This document shows positions 49,729 through 59,700 of a stretch of 64,000 nucleotides of DNA, in pieces. A model generated the notes under the pieces. The model was given only the letters and a program-made list of their open reading frames with translations. It made no database searches and was not told the DNA's origin. The DNA is from PALSA-1296 sp038210275 (lineage in GTDB: Bacteria; Bacteroidota; Ignavibacteria; Palsa-1295): contig JBBQWV010000002.1 of assembly GCA_038210275.1 (NCBI GenBank), forward strand, positions 205,337 to 269,336. The letters run 5' to 3'. The translations under genes were made by a program, and so were the position numbers. Position 1 is the stretch's first letter; the number at the start of each line of letters is the position of its first letter.

Positions 49729-52700
49729 TTATTTTGCAATAATAAATCTTCCGCGAACGCTTCCGGATGAATTGGAAATTTCTTGCAGAAGATAGGAATA
49801 GCATCCGCCTGCAAGATCTTTTCCGTCGATCACGAACTGGTATTTTCCGGGACCGGATGCAAGAAGTTCTTTAGAATTCACCATTCGCCCAAGTCCATCA
49901 AAGACTTTCATTCCAAAATTTCCGGCAATCGAAGTAGTAAATGGGATAATACCTTGATAATTAGTTTGTCCGGAGATCGGATTCGGATAAACAGCGTCGG
50001 TAAATATTTTCAATTTATTTCCGAGCTGTAGAAATTTTACGAGTATCGAATCGCCGCAACGAAGAGCAAGTTCATACGATGGGCTTGCGGAGACAATACC
50101 CTGATTGCATCGTTGGAAAATTTGGTTGCCGCCGTTGAGTTGAATGTCCGTAAGATCAAAAGTTGTCGTGAGAGAATCGGTCAGGCTCACTTGGAATTGG
50201 AACTGCAATGCCGGAGTATCCTTATCGAAATTTATCGTAGGTACTCCGATGATCGTCATCGTTGCAGAAGTATGTTTCGGCGTTCCGCCAATTGCAGCAG
50301 GCGAGACTATAGTATTCGAAATGAGTAATTGAACACCAACAGGACTTGGTAATAAAGTTAGCAAGTCGCCGTTATAATTAAGGGTGAACTTCAGACTATT
50401 GAGTCCGACATTATGAACATCACTTTGCGGAATGAAGCGAACAGTCAGTGTATCGCCTGCATGAAAAGTATTCCGAGTCGAAACGATATTAAAGCTCATC
50501 GTATCGGTTGGAATAACGTGGGCAATGATATAAACCGTCTTTACTTTAGGCGAATCAGCAATAGCAGTGACGGTCAGGATACCGCTTATATTCCCAGCTC
50601 CGATAGGATCGAAGTGGAATGGAATTTTCGATGTGAGGTTCGAAGCAAGATTAAGCAGCGGTGATCCGGTTAATGCGAAATTTCCGTTGCCTTGAATATT
50701 GAGGGCAACGATACTCAGTGAATCACATCCAAGATCCATTGCAGTGATAAATGAATCACGCGAATCGCATAGCTTCATCGAACCAAGATCAATAGTATCG
50801 TGATCGATGGATAGAATTCGCGATCCATAACCGACTTTCAGAAAATACGCTACCGTCGTATCATGCGATACGTTGCCAATGAGATACGTAATATGAAGTT
50901 GTCCGGCAAATGAACCAAGCTCTTTTGGTGCAACATTGACTCGAAGACCAATAGTAATTTTATTGATCAGATCCGATGGCAAGGCGGAGTTAACGGCAAG
51001 CGATATGTTCGGCGTCAGGTTTCCTTGCAATACAGCGCTCTTGATCGTCACTTTTTCCACGCAGCTTGGATTGGATAACGTAATATCAAATGAACGCGGC
51101 GTATCGCAGCGAGTCAGATTTAAATTGAATAGCGTATCGGCAGCAAGAGTGGATACGAATGTTCCGGGCAATTCGAAACCGCTTCCTTCGATTTTTATCG
51201 TCGTATCAAGTCCGATCCCTTGATGACGGAGCTTGAGCAATATATCGGATGAATAATTTCCGGGTGCATCGAGCGTCAATTGAATAAATATTTTTACACT
51301 ATCCGATGGCGCGATTCTAAGCGGAAGTGTAAGTGGATTTCCTGAAGCATCAAGAATAAAATACTGCACAGGAGCTGAAGGATCCAGATTCAAAACATAA
51401 AGCGTATCGCACCCTAAATTACGAATGATGAAGGAGCTATCATGCGGCAAACAAAATGGTACTGATCCGAAATCAAGCGGATGCGGCGCTATCTCTGCAA
51501 GCGGCGGGGCTCCTTCGGCATGGACTGAGACCGTTACGACAGTCTCGAATGTCTTTTGCAGAATCTTCGAGAAATATTTGACCCTTACCTGAAACGTAAC
51601 AGTTGTATCTGTATGAAATATTTTCGAAGGCTGCCATTTAAAATAAATAGAATCTTTGGAATTTGGAGCAAGCAGTAATGGGAATGTCGGCATTACGGTT
51701 ATCGAAAGTGCTCCACTCTTGAAAAGATTAGAGTTCGTATCGGTTACTTCAGCCGAGAAAATAGTATCTTCCTGGCAGTATAGATTTTCTATTTTCAGCG
51801 CCTCGAAGCTCGTCGAACATATAGGACCGGAGAAGATGATAGGATCGCCGCTGATCTGCGGCTCAACCGGCGGTTCATATATCTGTCCGTCGCCACCATC
51901 GCGTGTCTTCCAAACGTTATGGGCTCGATCAAATGCATATACGACACCGCCGCTACAACCCGTGACGATGAAGCGGGTGTCGCGGTCATTACTCGGACCA
52001 CCGATATTCGTCCATGTTGAGCCGCGATCCGTGGAACGGTACATCCCTGATTTACTCGCATCACGTTCACTATCTACTTGAACATAGAGCATTTCACCAA
52101 ACCCGGTAATATGCCCTGTGGTCAGGAAATCTAATGTTGCTGTTGTTGACCAAGTTGAACCAAAATCAGATGAGCGTTTTATTTTAGTTACAGGTTTGCT
52201 GGGATCAACCGGCCATGCATTCCGATTATTCGGATCATCTTCTGGTGCAGCGTAATATATAGGTGTACCCTTTACACCATAAACGCTCCATGCCTCAATA
52301 TTCAAAGTCGGTGTAATTTGCGTCCACGTTCTGCCGCCATCTCCGGTTTTCATCCATGCCGTTGTAATGGTATCACTGAAACTTGTCATAACGCCATTGA
52401 GATCATCGACAAAATCAATGCCATTTTTTAAGATCAGAGTTGTCGCTTGAAATGATGCTCCACCATCGGCAGATATTAATGTAGGGTAACGCGGAGGACC
52501 TGTTTGATTATTGCGACTTAGCACAATAACGGCAGATGGTGTTTCGTAAATATTATTATATTTACCGGTTGGACCAACGAAATTCCAATTTAAACCACCG
52601 TCGGTGGTTCTGAGAATCCCATTCAGAGTAGGATCCCCCTCAATTGTTGCCCATCCACGAAGACTATCCTTCATAAATATCTGGGTAAATGGACCTATAT

Positions 52701-52929
52701 TACTTTTTGGAATATTCATTGACTTCCAACTTTTTCCTCCATCGGTTGTCCTAAATATTCCATCGGCACCATCAGACCCGATGAAGCCAACAAACTCGTT
52801 AAAGAAAAAACCACATGAGGCTGTACGAGTTTTAAAAATTTTATCCCACTTTGAAAAAACGGGTGATGAGGAAAATAGGGCAACACATGCCACAATGGTA
52901 ACTAAGGAAATTTGGAGATGCCGCTTCAT
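49729..52929 (-). CDS. Large T9SS cargo (propeller, anchor-D, cohesin-like, sorting domain)
   Basis: 1066 residues; signal peptide MKRHLQISLVTIVACVALFS... to PVFSKW. It has the same layout as the 3038-6727 protein: YCF48/BNR propeller with GGKSWKS, GGLNWNF and GGRTWTQ repeats (27-345); Ig-like anchor-D repeats with paired Cys (FGSVPFCLPHDSSFIIRNLG, about 350-800); a cohesin-like segment (about 830-970, HNVGLNSLKFTLNYNGDLLT); and a type A sorting domain (YPNPISGQTNYQGIIPFTTS ... GGCYSYLLQ). The first 345 residues differ more than the rest from its paralog. It is followed one base later by the double TonB_C gene, so the two probably work together at the envelope. Confidence 0.87.
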   Translation of the reverse strand: MKRHLQISLVTIVACVALFSSSPVFSKWDKIFKTRTASCGFFFNEFVGFIGSDGADGIFRTTDGGKSWKSMNIPKSNIGPFTQIFMKDSLRGWATIEGDPTLNGILRTTDGGLNWNFVGPTGKYNNIYETPSAVIVLSRNNQTGPPRYPTLISADGGASFQATTLILKNGIDFVDDLNGVMTSFSDTITTAWMKTGDGGRTWTQITPTLNIEAWSVYGVKGTPIYYAAPEDDPNNRNAWPVDPSKPVTKIKRSSDFGSTWSTTATLDFLTTGHITGFGEMLYVQVDSERDASKSGMYRSTDRGSTWTNIGGPSNDRDTRFIVTGCSGGVVYAFDRAHNVWKTRDGGDGQIYEPPVEPQISGDPIIFSGPICSTSFEALKIENLYCQEDTIFSAEVTDTNSNLFKSGALSITVMPTFPLLLAPNSKDSIYFKWQPSKIFHTDTTVTFQVRVKYFSKILQKTFETVVTVSVHAEGAPPLAEIAPHPLDFGSVPFCLPHDSSFIIRNLGCDTLYVLNLDPSAPVQYFILDASGNPLTLPLRIAPSDSVKIFIQLTLDAPGNYSSDILLKLRHQGIGLDTTIKIEGSGFELPGTFVSTLAADTLFNLNLTRCDTPRSFDITLSNPSCVEKVTIKSAVLQGNLTPNISLAVNSALPSDLINKITIGLRVNVAPKELGSFAGQLHITYLIGNVSHDTTVAYFLKVGYGSRILSIDHDTIDLGSMKLCDSRDSFITAMDLGCDSLSIVALNIQGNGNFALTGSPLLNLASNLTSKIPFHFDPIGAGNISGILTVTAIADSPKVKTVYIIAHVIPTDTMSFNIVSTRNTFHAGDTLTVRFIPQSDVHNVGLNSLKFTLNYNGDLLTLLPSPVGVQLLISNTIVSPAAIGGTPKHTSATMTIIGVPTINFDKDTPALQFQFQVSLTDSLTTTFDLTDIQLNGGNQIFQRCNQGIVSASPSYELALRCGDSILVKFLQLGNKLKIFTDAVYPNPISGQTNYQGIIPFTTSIAGNFGMKVFDGLGRMVNSKELLASGPGKYQFVIDGKDLAGGCYSYLLQEISNSSGSVRGRFIIAK

Positions 52930-53042
52930 CTATTAAGAAATCTTAGGAGCCGTTAATAAGGTTAAGCTCCACTATAATAACTCTAAAAATGAGGAAAAGT
53001 TACACTTTTCCCCACGATATATGGTGAAAGGCAGGAAAGTTA

Positions 53043-54386
53043 TTACTGTGGGACGGGCATATTTGCCATCAGATCTCGCATTTGTTTCGAGACTTTACCC
53101 TTAGAAAGTTTTTTCATCATCTTCTGCATCTCCGTGAATTGCTTGATGAGGCGATTTATTTCTACAACGGATGTACCCGATCCTTTGGCAATTCGTTCGC
53201 GACGTGAAGCATTCAGAACTTGTGGAATCCGGCGCTCTTCTTTCGTCATTGAAGTAATTATTGCTTCGATCCGGTTGAAAGAATTATCGTCAATGTTCGC
53301 ATCTTTTAGCTCCGCAGCATTCACTCCTGGAATGTAGCCCAAAAGATCTTTGATCGAACCCATCTTCTTTATCTGCTGAAGCTGTTCACGAAAATCATCA
53401 AGGGTAAATTCATTCTTCCGAAGTTTTTCTTCAACTGCTTTCGCATCTTCTTCAGATATTTGAAGCTGAGCTTTTTCGACAAGAGTGACAATATCACCCA
53501 TGCCGAGAATACGCGATGCCATACGATCAGGATAGAAGGCTTCGAGAGCATCAAGTTTCTCCCCTGTCGAAATAAATTTGATCGGCTCTTCAACGACGGA
53601 GCGGATCGAAAGTGCAGCGCCGCCTCTGGCATCTCCATCAAGTTTTGTGAGGACTACGCCATCAAATTTCAGATGATCGTGAAATGTCTTCGCCGTATTG
53701 ACAGCATCCTGTCCTGTCATAGCATCGCAGACGAAAAGAATTTCATGAGGTTTTACTTTTGCCTTAATATCGGCAACCTCTTTCATCATCACTTCATCGA
53801 TTGATAAACGACCCGCGGTATCAATGATGACCACATCAAATCCTTTCGAGCGTGCTTCGCGAACACCAGCTTCGGCAATTTTTACTGCATTACGTTCTCC
53901 GGGGATTGTAAAAACCGGAACATCGATCTGCGCTCCGAGTAATTGTAATTGCTCGATAGCAGCCGGGCGATATATATCGGCGGCAATAAGAAATGCTCTT
54001 TTATTCCTGCCTTTTAAAAGATTGGCAAGTTTGGCAGTGAAAGTAGTTTTACCCGATCCCTGCAATCCGCAGATCATTAGGATCGTCGGAAGTTCGGGCG
54101 AGAAATTAATATCCTGCGCCGGTCCGCCCATCATCTCAACTAATTCATCGTAGAGGATCTTGATGAATTGCTGTTCGGGATTCACAGACTTCAAGACATC
54201 AGCACCAAGTGCCTTCATCTGAACGTCATCAACGAACTTCTTGGCGACCTTATAGTTAACGTCGGCATCGAGAAGTGCACGGCGTACTTCACGGACGGCT
54301 TCGGTGACGTTGCCTTCAGTCAGCCTTGCCTGACCGCGAATCTTTTTGTATAATCCCTCAAACTTCGAACTCAGATCTTCAAACAT
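53043..54386 (-). CDS. ffh: Signal recognition particle protein Ffh
   Basis: SRP GTPase that targets membrane proteins to the Sec machinery. 447 residues. N domain (1-85), G domain with GLQGSGKTTFTAKLANLLKG (P-loop), DIYRPAAIEQL, VVIIDTAGRLS, TKLDGDARGGAALS, and the M domain (about 310-447) with the Met-rich 4.5S RNA-binding part ERIAKGSGTSVVEINRLIKQ, then MQKMMKKLS. It ends QMRDLMANMPVPQ. Stands alone between the adhesin-like gene and the FN3 gene. Confidence 0.97.
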   Translation of the reverse strand: MFEDLSSKFEGLYKKIRGQARLTEGNVTEAVREVRRALLDADVNYKVAKKFVDDVQMKALGADVLKSVNPEQQFIKILYDELVEMMGGPAQDINFSPELPTILMICGLQGSGKTTFTAKLANLLKGRNKRAFLIAADIYRPAAIEQLQLLGAQIDVPVFTIPGERNAVKIAEAGVREARSKGFDVVIIDTAGRLSIDEVMMKEVADIKAKVKPHEILFVCDAMTGQDAVNTAKTFHDHLKFDGVVLTKLDGDARGGAALSIRSVVEEPIKFISTGEKLDALEAFYPDRMASRILGMGDIVTLVEKAQLQISEEDAKAVEEKLRKNEFTLDDFREQLQQIKKMGSIKDLLGYIPGVNAAELKDANIDDNSFNRIEAIITSMTKEERRIPQVLNASRRERIAKGSGTSVVEINRLIKQFTEMQKMMKKLSKGKVSKQMRDLMANMPVPQ

Positions 54387-54410
54387 GCTTTCCTAAAAAT
54401 TATTAAAACT

Positions 54411-54451
54411 TCAAAAATAAAAAAAGCCGCACTTGGATTTATGACGGCTTT
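54411..54451 (-). terminator. Intrinsic terminator after the FN3 gene
   Basis: Stem aaagccg (54423-54429) with cggcttt (54445-54451), followed on the minus strand by TTTTTATTTTTG. It lies about 120 bases beyond the stop codon at 54574 and just before ffh. Confidence 0.7.
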
Positions 54452-54573
54452 CAGAAATCTGTGATCCCAAAAAGGATAGTATTCAAATCGCAATCGGAAA
54501 CCCAAAAACCCCGAAATCACTGAATATGTTCACGTGGACTAAGTCGGCATTCGCAACTATCAGGCAAATAAAA

Positions 54574-56724
54574 TTATTTATTAACCGTAACAGTATTTGA
54601 TAATTTTGACTCTGCTCCGCTCGAAGTTGTTACACGCACGGCGTATTTATATGGAGGTAGAGACGTAATTTCGGTATCGTTAAATTCAGGAGTATCGCTT
54701 TTTACCGCACGGTATTGAGCAAGTGCTCTGCCTTCAGTCGAGCGATAAACAATAAACCAATAATCCTCTTTACGTATTGGTGAATAGCTCCATTTTAATA
54801 GGACACTTTTAGTAACCGTGTCAAATCTTACTGCAAGGTCCTTCACTTCAGGTCGGATACCTGGATCATAGGGTCTGCACTGCACAATTGCAGAAGGCTG
54901 CGAGCGAAGTCCTGAACTATCGACAGTAATAAGCCGGTATTCATAGGTCGTGAGTTGTTCTACTTTTCGGTCAACGTATAGTTCATCTTCTCTGCCTAAG
55001 GAATTAATAACTGCCCATCCGGATGAAGGGTCACCTTCTTGCTTTTTACGTCGCATGAGCAATTGATTAGCAAGATCTTCACTTCGGCTACGAACCCAGT
55101 GAAGAATAACAGAAGAATCTGTCACATTCACATTAGTAAAAACAGATTGCGTCGGAGGAATGACATCAGGTCGTTTCAGTGTTAAAATTTTGGAAAGATC
55201 TGAATGAATATGGCGAAGATTTACTGAAGCAACACAGTAGTAAATAGTGGGAGTTAAAGTACGGATATTTATTGTGTCAAAATATTCAGTGTCTTTCCAA
55301 ATGATAGGAGTCCTTTGCGCAAATTCATGCTTTGCGTCATTGGACCATAATACTCTGTAACCGAGAATTTTTGTATCACGTGAAGCCTGCCAATGAAGGC
55401 GAACAACGCCGTTAGTATCTATTGTACCCGAAAGACCTATCGGTATAGCCGGCGGAAGCGAATCTACGATGAGCGCCGATACAGGCAAAGATTGAGCTTC
55501 GTTGCCTGCAGTATCAAGAGAAGATATTACGTAATAGTAGAGTGTTTCTTTTTCTGCAGTAGTATCTACGAATTCATTCGCATCATTTCCCGCCGAACTT
55601 AAGAGTGAATATCCTTCGGTTGGATTTAAACTACGCGAGATGCGGAAGCCAGCAAAATCATGCGGCGCATTCTTCATTTGCCAACGAAGCCGAACGCTTT
55701 GACTTCCAATAATTTTCGCTTCGGGTAATTGCGGAGATGGCGGCGGGGTAAAGTCCCGAGCCATGGCACTTACTTCTGTCGGTTCGCTCAATTCACCGAA
55801 AGGCGTGATGCCTTGCAGGCGATATATATATAGGCGATAATCAATAACTGTCGTATCAATATATTCGGATTCTTCGCGACCGTGATTCTCTTTTGGTTGA
55901 AGAGTAATATGCGGCACTTTATTAAGACGCTTAAAAGTTTTCCCATCATCTTCAGAACGATCAATATAATAACCGGAATAACTTGCAAGCGGATTTTCAT
56001 ACCAATGCAGCCGCAATCTTCCGTCGCCAATTTCAACGTTAATGCTTGAAGGAGGCGCTGATCTTTCATAAGCTTTTGCATCAACGACTATATAAGCCGT
56101 ATCTAAATACTCATTCCCCGATCCCGGAGAAAATATACGGTAAATATATGAACTGCCGGAGCGAATATCGTGGTCAACAAAACGCCATGCTAAACCATCT
56201 GCTGCAACAGGATCATTATCTGCTGCTAAGAGAGCAAATATAAATCTGTTGTCAAGTTCGTTTGATTGGTCGCGCAGATCTTTCAAATCGCTAAGAGTCG
56301 CTTTATGTTCGGGCTGTCCATAGAGAGCCTGCTCTGCTGCTGCTTCCCACGGCGAGGCTAAATTCGCTTTTGTGAGGTTTTTAATTCGGGCGCTCCACTC
56401 TTCTTTCTTTAATGGTGCAAGAGGTCTTGAGACGAGTTTAATATACGACTTACGGTCAAAATTTCCATCGCTGGAAAGCGTTGTTCGTTCAATAACATAG
56501 CCGGTGCGGTTCAGCTCCATCCATGCTCCGGGTGTACTCGGTGACCAACGAAGGACAATCGAATCTTTATCGGCTCGAGCCAAGAGTGAAATTGTTGTTT
56601 TATTTTCTTGTGCGCCTGCGGTGGAAATAAAGAAGCAAAGAACTGCAAGCGAGTAAATATACTTCTTCGCTTCGCGTGAAAGTGTGTCCCTTACGACGGA
56701 CAGATGTTGCAAAATTATTTTCAA
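54574..56724 (-). CDS. Exported multi-domain fibronectin type III protein
   Basis: A 716-residue secreted or periplasmic protein. The TTG start (56722-56724) overlaps the giant gene's TGA by 4 bases, so translation is probably coupled. A signal peptide with a long n-region ends AGAQ at about 39. The mature protein starts with a partial FN3 at 45-70, then a helical segment (about 100-165), then four or five FN3 modules (about 222-325, 330-425, 430-520, 525-615, 620-716), each with the LxWxxxxx...GYxIxRS pattern (RLHWYENPLASYSGYYIDRS, VRLRWQMKNAPHDFAGFRIS). No sorting domain is visible at the C-terminus (SKLSNTVTVNK). Confidence 0.83.
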   Translation of the reverse strand: MKIILQHLSVVRDTLSREAKKYIYSLAVLCFFISTAGAQENKTTISLLARADKDSIVLRWSPSTPGAWMELNRTGYVIERTTLSSDGNFDRKSYIKLVSRPLAPLKKEEWSARIKNLTKANLASPWEAAAEQALYGQPEHKATLSDLKDLRDQSNELDNRFIFALLAADNDPVAADGLAWRFVDHDIRSGSSYIYRIFSPGSGNEYLDTAYIVVDAKAYERSAPPSSINVEIGDGRLRLHWYENPLASYSGYYIDRSEDDGKTFKRLNKVPHITLQPKENHGREESEYIDTTVIDYRLYIYRLQGITPFGELSEPTEVSAMARDFTPPPSPQLPEAKIIGSQSVRLRWQMKNAPHDFAGFRISRSLNPTEGYSLLSSAGNDANEFVDTTAEKETLYYYVISSLDTAGNEAQSLPVSALIVDSLPPAIPIGLSGTIDTNGVVRLHWQASRDTKILGYRVLWSNDAKHEFAQRTPIIWKDTEYFDTINIRTLTPTIYYCVASVNLRHIHSDLSKILTLKRPDVIPPTQSVFTNVNVTDSSVILHWVRSRSEDLANQLLMRRKKQEGDPSSGWAVINSLGREDELYVDRKVEQLTTYEYRLITVDSSGLRSQPSAIVQCRPYDPGIRPEVKDLAVRFDTVTKSVLLKWSYSPIRKEDYWFIVYRSTEGRALAQYRAVKSDTPEFNDTEITSLPPYKYAVRVTTSSGAESKLSNTVTVNK

Positions 56725-59700
56725 TATCGGATTCCTTTCATTGTAGAAGTTGGACCGTCCGCCCCGTTGGACTTTCCGTTACATCCGGTATATCCATAAA
56801 TAAAACTGAGAGGATATTCACCATGATAAAATAACTCATAAGGTTTGGAGAGAATACTTCTCAGGAAACGGTTCTCGTCGTCAGTAAATGAGTCGCTTCC
56901 ATAAGCAGAGATAATAGATGCCACATTATTTCTTAAGCGGTTCTGATCGTTCGGAATGACAACTCCATGCGCATAACTAATTCTTAATACTTGCCCGGCA
57001 CTGCCTTGTGAACTTCTGCGCAAATCTTGATCGCTTACAGGTTGATCTGGAGGTGAATCATAAACTGCAAGCAACTCCGAAGGATGAACTATAGGAAAGT
57101 GGCTGTAATTATCAGTGTAGCGTTCAAAATCAGTTTGGGTACTCCATAAATGCATACTACGAAGTCTATCAATTGGAGTATATATCCAAGGATTTGTATA
57201 AGACGTATGCCATGGCGCAGTGCGGCTATTTGCATTCAATCTGATAAGCGGTGGCACCTCTGCTGTGCCAGATGGAGTATAATATCCATTCATATCATAC
57301 GTATCAAATGGTTCGGCAGTGCTGTAACGTGCGCGCAAGATCTCCCAATGTCCAAATGGATTAGGATGTTCTGTTGGCAGAGGCGTAAGTGCTTCAACCT
57401 TTTGTTGCAAACGATCGAATTGGCTGGTGCGGAAGTAATAGCGATACAGAAGTTTTTCTCCGCGTCCGAGAGAATCACCACTGCTTAGTCTTGCGCCACC
57501 CGTAGTTCCGGATTTGCCAATGCTGCCGGATTTAGTAGCGCTTCCTGAGTTGCCAGACGCTACGGGTTCATTTGTCCTCTGCGGCGGATTTGGATCAGAT
57601 GTTCCCGGTGGAAAAATCTCGTGGCGAATAATCTGCAATGAATAAACTGTGCGGTGATCGAGAGGTGGAATTTGAAATTCGATTCGCGTCTGACGCGGAT
57701 TATAAATTGCCGGAGATTCTATCACTCCCCCACCAAGCGAATGCATAAAACGAGCGACATAGCTTACCTGATTTCCGGCGCGGTGCATTGTGGAATTGAA
57801 GAGTTGCGGATTCGGAGCGACTAATTGAATAATGCCAGTGCGGCATTCACTTTGCAAAAAATATCTTTGGCGATCAAGCGGGTAACTGTATGATACATCA
57901 ATCGCAGTGATCGTATCCAAAGGAGTACTCGTAACGAAAACAGATGCAACCGTATCGTCGATCGATCTTCCGTTACGCGTTCTGGCGATCGTCCATACAC
58001 CGCCGCTGAGTTCCTCCGCATAAGCAGATACTTTGAGGGTATATGTTATGGCTCCTTCAAGAGGTTGCTCCGGTGTTAGTACTACATGAGTATGATCATC
58101 GGAAACTACAAAGCGACCTTGCAGCAGCTGTTCACGTGTGCCTTCATGACGAGCAATTGTAAAGTTGCGGATTTTTACACGAAATGTCCGTAGTCGTGTA
58201 CTTCCGTCATCCGAAGTTTCGTTCACAGCAAATCTTTCATCGAGATGATAATCAAGTGATGCGCGAGGTAAGACCGATGATACAATATCATGTGACCCAT
58301 CTGATGGATACAACTCACTAATAAGTTCAAGTCCTGCCATAGGGTTTTCACGCGGTCGAGGTGTTGGATGACATTCATCACCAACTCTGAATTGCGTATG
58401 AAATTCGGTATGCTGTAGATGACCGACAAGATCGCGGTAGGAAAAAGCTCCGCTTAAAGCGCCAGAAGCCCAGGTAGGATTAGGTGTTCCTCCAGCTATT
58501 ACTCCGGGAATTGATATTTCCGCAAGAACCCAATACCGAAGAGGATCACTTGTATCTCTAAAAGGATTGAAAAATCCGACGCTGCCCGAAAAATAAGCAA
58601 ATAGCCTACCGCTTCCATACCAGCCATTACTGCCGACTGGTGTAAGAGATCCGATACAAGTTGTAGGAGGTTGGTAGTGAATCAGCCCAAAATCAAATCC
58701 GACGAGTACTTGAAACTGACCCCATACCGGGAAAACCTCGATCCGTGGTGTTTGAAGATTAATGAGTCCGCCTAAAGCAAATCCATCACCGGTTCGCATT
58801 TCTGCAGTACGAACAACAGGAGGATCGCCGAGGCGGCTTCTGATCTCGGTCGGAAGCGGAGCAGGAGGAAGAATATCCGTGCCTGCCATAAGATAAGTTT
58901 GGACGTTAAGAAAACCTGCAACTCGTAAACCAGTTGGATCAACAGGTGTCCCGGCGCGGAAAAACCATCTGTGCGGATCGGCATGGAAGGTGATCGCATG
59001 ATCGGCGCTCAGAAGTTGAACAAAATTACTATACGGACTGCGCAAAGCAACAGATAAATTCATGTCAAGGGTTTGTTCAACGAAACGGTATTCCGTCATG
59101 ACGTGACAGGTGGCGATCGCATCGCCACGACTGTGAATTCCTGCAAGAAGGAAACCATCGCCTTCAAGCAAGATAGATTCAATCCCTCCACGAATGAATT
59201 GAACACTCAATGTAATATCAGCATTAAAGACTTGATCGGAGCCATACGTGCCAATCGCAACCTTCGCGCGAAATCCAAAAGCATTATCAGTTCCACTCGG
59301 AGCAGATGGAATAAATCGATAACCTGAAGCTGTATAGCCCGGAGGTACTTCAGCAGTAGTGCTCGATGCAGCGGGAGTTGTCGGAGCAGGCGGCTCTCTA
59401 ACAGTACGATCAAAATCCATATTGTACCATGCGCCGCCTCCAAAACCATAAAATGCAAGTCCTGTCATAAATGGAATTCCGGTCGGAAGATAGACCATTG
59501 CATCCACATACCAATAACGGAAGGGATCGAGGTCACCAGCAGAACGCATTTTCGATCCGAATTGCACAGTTGCTTCCGCCGTTACTTTTCCTAAAAACGA
59601 TGCTCGTACATGTCCCCGAAATCCATTACCATATATCGGATCATTATCGCCATAAAAATCTACTCGTCCTGCGATCCGCACAGTAGAGCCTACTTCAACA

